Positions 20,478-25,265 of a stretch of DNA of 25,265 nt are shown here, in pieces. Below the pieces are notes generated by a model. The model had not been told where the DNA came from and did no database searches. It saw nothing but the letters and a program-made list of their open reading frames with translations. Each line of letters starts with the position of its first letter. Position 1 is the stretch's first letter. The stretch comes from CAZVUW01 sp964629825 (GTDB lineage Bacteria; Actinomycetota; Nitriliruptoria; Euzebyales; Egibacteraceae). Made by a program: the position numbers and the translations under genes. Location of the stretch: positions 1-25,265 of the forward strand of contig CAZVUW010000041.1 in the NCBI GenBank assembly GCA_964629825.1, written 5' to 3'.

Positions 20478-23180
20478 ATGGCGGACCCGCAGGGCTACGC
20501 GCACGACGCCGTTCTGAAGGACGGCATGACGGTGCACATCCGGCCGATCTCCCCCGACGACGTCGACGGCCTGTGGGAGATGTGGCAGCGCCTGTCGCCG
20601 GAGACCATCCGCCTGCGCTTCTTCGGCCCGCGCACGATGGACCGCGAGGGGATCCGCTACTTCACGGATCTCGACCTGCAGAACCGCTTCGCCCTGGTCG
20701 CCGAGACCGGCGGGCGCATCGTCGGAGTCAGCCGCTTCGACCGCCTGCCCGAGGAGCCCGACACCGCCGAGTTCGCCGTCATCGTCGAGGACGCCGAGCA
20801 GGGCCGCGGCATCGGCACGGCCCTGCTGCGTGCGCTGGTCGAACCCGCTCAGGACCTCGGGATCAAGGGCTTCGTCGGCGACGTGATGCGCGAGAACGCG
20901 CGAATGCTGCGCATGATGCGCGACGCGGGTCTGAACCCGGCCTTCTCCGACTACGGCTCGGTGGTGCACACCCAGTTCCGCACCACCCCGACCGAGGAGT
21001 TCCTGTCCGCCGGCGACGAGCAGGACCGCGTCGCCGCCGAGGCCGCGCTGCGCTCCATCTTCGAGCCGCGCTCGGTCGCGGTGGTGGGCGCCAGCCGCAA
21101 CCCTCACAGCATCGGCGGGCTGGTGTTCGACAACCTCCTGCGCGGCCGCTTCGCCGGGCCGGTCTACCCGGTGAACCCCAAGGCCGAGCACGTGCAGTCC
21201 GTCGCCGCTTACCCGAGCCTGTCGGACTGCCCGACCGTGCCGGAGATGGTGCTCGTGTGCGTCCCCGCCCCCCTGGTGCAGTCCACGGTCGAGGAGGCGG
21301 CGCGGCTCGGCACCAAGGCGGCGGTGATCATCTCGGCCGGCTTCAACGAGATCGGCCCGGAGGGCGCCGAGCGCGAGCGCGCCCTAATGGAGGTCGTGCG
21401 CACCCACGGGATCCGGGTGGTCGGCCCCAACTGCATGGGCGTGCTCAACGCCAGCGAGCGGGTCCGGATGAACGGCACCTTCTCGCGCGTGTTCCCGCCG
21501 CCCGGCCGCGTCGCCTTCTCCTCGCAGTCGGGGGCGCTCGGCCTGGCCATCCTCGCCGCCGCGCAGCGGCTCGGCCTGGGTCTGTCGACCTTCGCCTCGG
21601 TGGGCAACAAGGCCGACATCTCCGGTAACGACCTGCTCCAGTACTGGGAGAACGACCCCGAGACTGACGTCATCCTCCTGTACCTCGAGTCCTTCGGGAA
21701 CCCGCGCAAGTTCGGCCGCATCGCGCGCCGCGTGGGCCGCCGCAAGCCGATCGTGGCGGTGAAGTCGGGCCGCACGGCGGCGGGCTCGCGCGCCGCCTCC
21801 AGCCACACCGGCGCCCTGGCCGCGGGCGACGTCGCGGTCGACGCCCTGTTCCGCCAGGCCGGCGTGCTGCGCGTCGACACGCTCGAGGAGATGTTCGACG
21901 TCGCGCAGATCCTCAGCAACCAGCCCATCCCCGCCGGCCGCGGAGTCGGCATCCTCACCAACGGCGGAGGGCCGGGCATCCTCGCCGCGGACGCCTGCGA
22001 GTCCAACGGCCTCGCGGTGCCGGAGCTCGCCCCCGAGACCATCGAGCGCCTCAAGGAGTTCCTTCCCGAGGAGGCCGGCATCCGCAACCCGGTCGACATG
22101 ATCGCCTCGGCCGACGCGGTCGCCTACGGACGGGCGATGCGCGTGCTCGCCCAGGACCCACAGATCCACTCGCTGCTGGTGATCTTCATCCCGCCGGTCG
22201 TCACTCGCGCCGAGGACGTCGCCGAGGAGATGGCGAAGGCCGCCGCCGACATCAACGCCGATCGGCCCGAGGACCAGCGCGTCCCGGTCATCGGCGTCTT
22301 CATGAGCGAGCACGGCCATCCGAGCAGCCTCACGGCGGCTCGCATCCCGTCCTTCAACTTCCCCGAGGACGCCGCCCGCGCCCTGGGCCGGATCGCGCGC
22401 TACGCGGACTGGCGCAGCCGGCCCCTCGGCAACGTCGTCGAGGTCACGGATGCGGACGTCGGCGCCGCCCGCGCGGTCGTGGCCGAGGCCCTGGGCGACG
22501 ACCGCCCCGAGGCCTGGCTCACCGCGGAGCAGGCGGACCGCCTGCTGTCCGCGTTCGGCATCACCACCGCCAAGACGCGGATCGTCGCCACGGCCGAGGA
22601 GGCCGCGGCGGCGCAGCAGGAGTTCGGCACCGCCGTCGCCGTCAAGGCCGCCGCGCCCGTGCACAAGACCGAGCTGGGCGGCGTGCGCCTCGGACTGTCC
22701 CGGCCCGAGCAGGTCGCCGAGGCCGTCGGCCAGATCTCACGCGACCTGGAGCGCGCCGGCCGCCAGGACATCATCGAGCAGGGCTTCCTGGTCCAGGAGA
22801 TGGTCGGCGAGGGCGTCGAGATGGTGGTCGGCGTCACCCACGACCGCACCTTCGGGCCGATCCTCCTCGCCGGCATGGGCGGGACGCTGGTCGAGCTGCT
22901 CAAGGACGTCAGCGTCCGCATCCACCCGCTCACCGACACCGACGTCGAGGAGATGCTGACCAGCCTGCGTGGCTACCCGCTGCTGACCGGCTACCGGGGC
23001 TCCGAGGCGGTCGACATCGAAGCCTTCAAGGCGCTGCTGTTCCGGCTGTCCTCGCTGGTGGAGGAGGTGCCGGAGATCGACGAGATGGACCTGAACCCGG
23101 TGTTCGTCAAGCGCCGCGGGGTCGCGGCCGTGGACGCGCGCATCAAGCTGGCGCGCCACCACCAGCGCCCGCGCCGCTGA
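20478..23180 (+). CDS. GNAT acetyltransferase fused to ADP-forming acyl-CoA synthetase
   Basis: 900 residues in three blocks. (1) N-terminal GNAT, about 12-175, with acetyl-CoA loop QGRGIGTALL (108-117). (2) CoA-binding and ligase CoA domains of the succinyl-CoA-synthetase/ACD type, about 190-640: VVGASRNPHSIGG (202-214), VGPNCMGVLN, SSQSGALG, and the phosphohistidine H443 in SSHTGALAAGD. (3) ATP-grasp domain, about 675-890: VHKTELGGVRLGL with the second conserved His (H729), VQEMVGEGVEMVVG and MDLNPV. Domain content is that of PatZ/Pka protein lysine acetyltransferases, but the GNAT is at the front and the ligase histidines are kept. It may acetylate metabolic enzymes, make acyl-CoA from acid plus ATP, or both. 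Start ATG 20478 with AGGAG seven nt upstream. Confidence 0.93.
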   Translation: MADPQGYAHDAVLKDGMTVHIRPISPDDVDGLWEMWQRLSPETIRLRFFGPRTMDREGIRYFTDLDLQNRFALVAETGGRIVGVSRFDRLPEEPDTAEFAVIVEDAEQGRGIGTALLRALVEPAQDLGIKGFVGDVMRENARMLRMMRDAGLNPAFSDYGSVVHTQFRTTPTEEFLSAGDEQDRVAAEAALRSIFEPRSVAVVGASRNPHSIGGLVFDNLLRGRFAGPVYPVNPKAEHVQSVAAYPSLSDCPTVPEMVLVCVPAPLVQSTVEEAARLGTKAAVIISAGFNEIGPEGAERERALMEVVRTHGIRVVGPNCMGVLNASERVRMNGTFSRVFPPPGRVAFSSQSGALGLAILAAAQRLGLGLSTFASVGNKADISGNDLLQYWENDPETDVILLYLESFGNPRKFGRIARRVGRRKPIVAVKSGRTAAGSRAASSHTGALAAGDVAVDALFRQAGVLRVDTLEEMFDVAQILSNQPIPAGRGVGILTNGGGPGILAADACESNGLAVPELAPETIERLKEFLPEEAGIRNPVDMIASADAVAYGRAMRVLAQDPQIHSLLVIFIPPVVTRAEDVAEEMAKAAADINADRPEDQRVPVIGVFMSEHGHPSSLTAARIPSFNFPEDAARALGRIARYADWRSRPLGNVVEVTDADVGAARAVVAEALGDDRPEAWLTAEQADRLLSAFGITTAKTRIVATAEEAAAAQQEFGTAVAVKAAAPVHKTELGGVRLGLSRPEQVAEAVGQISRDLERAGRQDIIEQGFLVQEMVGEGVEMVVGVTHDRTFGPILLAGMGGTLVELLKDVSVRIHPLTDTDVEEMLTSLRGYPLLTGYRGSEAVDIEAFKALLFRLSSLVEEVPEIDEMDLNPVFVKRRGVAAVDARIKLARHHQRPRR

Positions 23181-23188
23181 CGCGGGCG
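23166..23188. terminator. Possible terminator hairpin at convergent gene ends
   Basis: CGCCCGCG (23166-23173) pairs perfectly over eight bases with CGCGGGCG (23181-23188). The 7-nt loop ends with the TGA of the GNAT/ligase gene. There is no T-tract; the opposing gene's stop begins six nt further on. Confidence 0.42.
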
Positions 23189-23193
23189 GGGCG

Positions 23194-23751
23194 CTACGGG
23201 CGCTCGCGCAACGGGTCGGGGGCGACGGTCTCCTCGCCGCGGTCCCACTCCGACCAGTCGTTCCACTCGTCGAGGTCGCCGTCGGTCGGGTGCTCGGCCT
23301 CGGCCCGCTCGAGCAGGTCGGTGTCGTCGGGCAGGCAGACCACGGACAGCAGGCCGCCGTCGGCGTCGAAGCACACCAGCGCGACGCGCGTCCAGCGACC
23401 CACCTCGTCGGGCCTCCATGCGACCGCAACCGGCTCGCCGTCGACGATGCCGCGGGTGAGGAAGGCCTCGGGTGAGCGCTCCCAGATGCTCTCCAGCTCC
23501 TCGGCCAGCGCCGCGGCGCCGTTCACGCCGGCGAGGTCTGGGCACTCCACGTCGGCTCGGACCACCGCCAGGATCGAGTCGACGTCGCGGTTGTTGAAGC
23601 CCTCGACGAAGGCGTCGCGCAGGTCCTCGAGGTCGCTGTCGGCGGGCTCCTCCGGCGGCTCACCGTCTTCCAGGCGCAGGACGTCCGGGTCTGCCCCCTC
23701 GTCGTCGGCGTTGACGACGTGCAGTCCGTCCTCCATCGGTGCGGAGCTCAT
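23194..23751 (-). CDS. NTF2/SnoaL-like domain protein (hypothetical)
   Basis: 185 residues, very acidic (Asp/Glu-rich N-terminal 45 residues and C-terminal tail with EWNDWSEWD). The central part resembles an NTF2-like barrel: a helix LRDAFVEGFNNRDVDSILAV, then VRADVECPDLAG, a helix AALAEELESIWERSPEAF, then strands with GEPVAVAWRPDE, WTRVALVCFDADGGLLSVV. Such domains act as small enzymes or ligand binders; no catalytic residues can be identified with confidence. AAGGAG (complement of 23757-23762) lies five nt before ATG 23751. It is divergent from metH. Confidence 0.75.
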   Translation of the reverse strand: MSSAPMEDGLHVVNADDEGADPDVLRLEDGEPPEEPADSDLEDLRDAFVEGFNNRDVDSILAVVRADVECPDLAGVNGAAALAEELESIWERSPEAFLTRGIVDGEPVAVAWRPDEVGRWTRVALVCFDADGGLLSVVCLPDDTDLLERAEAEHPTDGDLDEWNDWSEWDRGEETVAPDPLRERP

Positions 23752-23853
23752 GATCGCTCCTTGTGCTGCCTGGGCCGCGTGCGGCGGCGATGCGGGCGAC
23801 CGGCCGCTCGGGCTGCCGGGTCACCGGTTCGGCTACGAGTCTTGGCCATGGGG

Positions 23854-23872
23854 ACCAACTTGAAAAGTCGGT
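23854..23872. promoter_or_regulatory. Short dyad in the divergent region before metH (possible operator)
   Basis: ACCAACTT (23854-23861) and AAGTCGGT (23865-23872) are complementary at seven of eight positions around GAA. The site is unusually AT-rich for the window and lies about 42 bp upstream of the metH -10 element. Operator function is an inference. Confidence 0.3.
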
Positions 23873-23913
23873 TCACACCGTGACCGCTTTCGTGCCTTTC
23901 GACACCACGGGCC

Positions 23914-23919
23914 TAGCAT
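23914..23919 (+). promoter_or_regulatory. -10 element, leaderless promoter of metH
   Basis: TAGCAT lies eight nt before ATG 23928, with no Shine-Dalgarno. A leaderless mRNA leaves no room for a cobalamin or SAM riboswitch, and none is visible upstream. Confidence 0.58.
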
Positions 23920-23927
23920 GTCCTGTC

Positions 23928-25265
23928 ATGAGTGATCTGCTGGCCGCCGCCAGCCGCCGCGTGGTCATCTTCGACGGCGCGATGGGCACGGCCCTACAGG
24001 CTCGGGCCCTCACCCCGGAGGACTTCGGGGGGCTGGACGGCTGCAACGAGGTCCTCGTGCGCACCCGCCCCGACGTCGTGCGCGATGTGCATGACGCCTA
24101 CCTCGCGGTCGGGTGCGACGCCGTCGAGACGAACACCTTCGGCGGAGCCCCCTGGGTGCTGGACGAGTACGGGCTCGGCGCCGAGACGGAGTCCCTGAAC
24201 GAGCAAGCCGCGCGCCTGGCCCGGCAGTCCGTCGACGCGGTCCGCGCGAGCCGGCCCGAGGGCCCCTGGGTGGTCGGGTCGATCGGCCCCGGGACGCGCT
24301 CCCCGACCCTGTCGCTCGGCAAGTCGCCCAGCGCGGGCGACTTCATCGACTACGACACGATGGTCGAGGGCTATCGGCGCCAGGCGCGCGGGCTGCTGGC
24401 GGGCGGCTCCGACGCGCTGATCATCGAGACCGTCTTCGACCTGCTGCAGGCCAAGGCCGCCATCTGGGCCAGCCACCTCGCGATGGAGGACGAGGGCAGC
24501 CGGGTGCCGCTGATCGTCAGCGTGACGATCGAGGCCGGCATCAACACGATGCTCCTCGGCTCCGAGATCGGCGCCGCCCTCACGGCCCTCGACCCCATGG
24601 GGGTCGACGTCATCGGGCTGAACTGCGCCACCGGTCCGGCCGACATGCGCGAGCACGTCCGCTACCTGTCGCAGCACTCGCGCAAGCCCATCAGCGTCCT
24701 GCCCAACGCCGGCATCCCCGAGATGGTCGACGGCCAGGCCGCCTACCCGCTCACCCCCGAGGGCCTGGCCGAGGCGCACCGGGAGTTCATCGCCGAGCTC
24801 GGCGTCGGCATAGTCGGCGGCTGCTGCGGCACAACGCCGGAGCACATCGGCCTCCTGGTCGAGGAGTGCGCCGACCTGGCGGCCGCGCCGCGTGAGCCGG
24901 TCCACGAGCCCGCGCTGGCCTCGCTGTACGCGCCGATGCCGATTACGCAGGACGCCTCGTTCTTCATCGTCGGCGAGCGCCTCAACGCCAACGGGTCGCG
25001 GCGCTTCCGCGAGGTGATGCTCGCCGGCGACTGGGAGGCGGCGACCCAGATGGCGCGCGAGCAGGTCCGTGAGGGCGCACACGCCCTGGACCTGTGCGTC
25101 GACTACGTGGGCCGCGACGGCGTCGGCGACCTCGTCGCCCTGGTGGACCGGCTCGCGACCCAGTCCACGCTGCCGCTGGTGATCGACTCCACCGAGGTGG
25201 ACGTCGTCTCGGCCGCGCTGCGGCGCATCGGCGGCCGACCGGTGATCAACTCGGTCAACCTCGAG
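23928..25265 (+). CDS. metH: Cobalamin-dependent methionine synthase, N-terminal part (3' end outside window)
   Basis: 446 residues are present, open to the window end. The homocysteine S-methyltransferase domain spans about 1-315: FDGAMGTALQA, ETNTFGG, GSIGPGTRSPTLS, and zinc ligands C233 (GLNCATGP) and C299/C300 (GGCCGTTPEH). A linker leads to the start of the pterin-binding domain at about 347 (VGERLNANGSRRFREVML, then HALDLCVDYVGRDG and the IDSTEVDVVSAAL region), which carries methyltetrahydrofolate. Presence of both domains in one polypeptide indicates B12-dependent MetH, with cobalamin and reactivation domains expected downstream. It transfers the methyl group to homocysteine to make methionine. 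The start is ATG 23928, eight nt after TAGCAT. Confidence 0.95.
   Translation, partial: MSDLLAAASRRVVIFDGAMGTALQARALTPEDFGGLDGCNEVLVRTRPDVVRDVHDAYLAVGCDAVETNTFGGAPWVLDEYGLGAETESLNEQAARLARQSVDAVRASRPEGPWVVGSIGPGTRSPTLSLGKSPSAGDFIDYDTMVEGYRRQARGLLAGGSDALIIETVFDLLQAKAAIWASHLAMEDEGSRVPLIVSVTIEAGINTMLLGSEIGAALTALDPMGVDVIGLNCATGPADMREHVRYLSQHSRKPISVLPNAGIPEMVDGQAAYPLTPEGLAEAHREFIAELGVGIVGGCCGTTPEHIGLLVEECADLAAAPREPVHEPALASLYAPMPITQDASFFIVGERLNANGSRRFREVMLAGDWEAATQMAREQVREGAHALDLCVDYVGRDGVGDLVALVDRLATQSTLPLVIDSTEVDVVSAALRRIGGRPVINSVNLE

Noticed and set aside
18357..21191. Open frame of over 900 codons on the minus strand across the aldehyde dehydrogenase and its neighbours
   Set aside because: It is antisense to well-identified genes; long shadow frames are expected in very GC-rich DNA, and the translation is low-complexity with no family motif.
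21384..22664. Long minus-strand open frame inside the GNAT/acyl-CoA ligase gene
   Set aside because: Antisense to a protein with full domain motifs; the translation is His/Arg/Gly-rich shadow sequence.
23752..23927. Cobalamin or SAM riboswitch ahead of metH
   Set aside because: No B12-box or SAM-box-like sequence is visible, and the -10 element eight nt before ATG leaves no leader to hold one.

Overview
The window looks like chromosomal housekeeping DNA from a very GC-rich bacterium, most likely an actinomycetote. The support is: strong G/C bias at third codon positions; GTG and TTG starts; -10 elements of the form TAnnnT lying 7-8 nt before ATG, as in actinobacterial leaderless transcripts; an IsdG/MhuD-type haem monooxygenase; and 2-oxoglutarate dehydrogenase, cobalamin-dependent MetH and an N-terminal GNAT/ADP-forming acyl-CoA ligase fusion. 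The lineage is an inference; no rRNA or tRNA gene is visible.

Layout. 1-3959 (+): the 3' two-thirds or less of 2-oxoglutarate dehydrogenase E1, an M18 aminopeptidase and an AI-2E-family membrane protein. 3993-5514 (-): an RDD membrane protein interrupted by a 100-N assembly gap. The gap is flanked by the same 27 bp on both sides, and collapsing it restores one reading frame. 5633-6819 (+): a CPWC DsbA-family oxidoreductase and a small PH-like protein. 9028-6847 (-): a tightly coupled three-gene operon (FMN split-barrel-like protein, unknown protein, class IV aminotransferase/aminodeoxychorismate lyase). 9160-10287 (+): haem-degrading monooxygenase-like protein and a PrmA-like methyltransferase. 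11247-10297 (-): a lipoprotein, divergent from 11305-15890 (+): RlmD/TrmA-type RNA m5U methyltransferase, PBP4-type D-Ala-D-Ala carboxypeptidase, a metallo-beta-lactamase-fold protein that has lost metal ligands, and ATP-dependent 6-phosphofructokinase. 16351-15917 (-): a CBS-pair protein. 16352-16593 holds no gene but has a 17-bp tandem repeat beside a 44-bp near-perfect palindrome. 17919-16594 (-): a MATE exporter, head to head with an ArfB-type ribosome-rescue hydrolase (17923-18360, +). 18799-18395 (-): a small unknown protein. 18933-23180 (+): aldehyde dehydrogenase followed by a 900-aa GNAT/acyl-CoA synthetase, which together could take an aldehyde through its acid to an acyl-CoA. 23751-23194 (-): an NTF2-like protein, divergent from 23928-25265 (+), the 5' part of metH, cut by the window end.

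I found no phage, insertion sequence, CRISPR array, defence locus or biosynthetic cluster, and no clear new multi-gene system. The items most worth a second look are the mis-sized gap that hides an intact gene, the repeat/palindrome at 16475-16556, the recurrent leaderless promoters (one built on the upstream gene's stop codon), the ligand-depleted MBL protein, and the GNAT-ligase fusion that keeps both ligase histidines.
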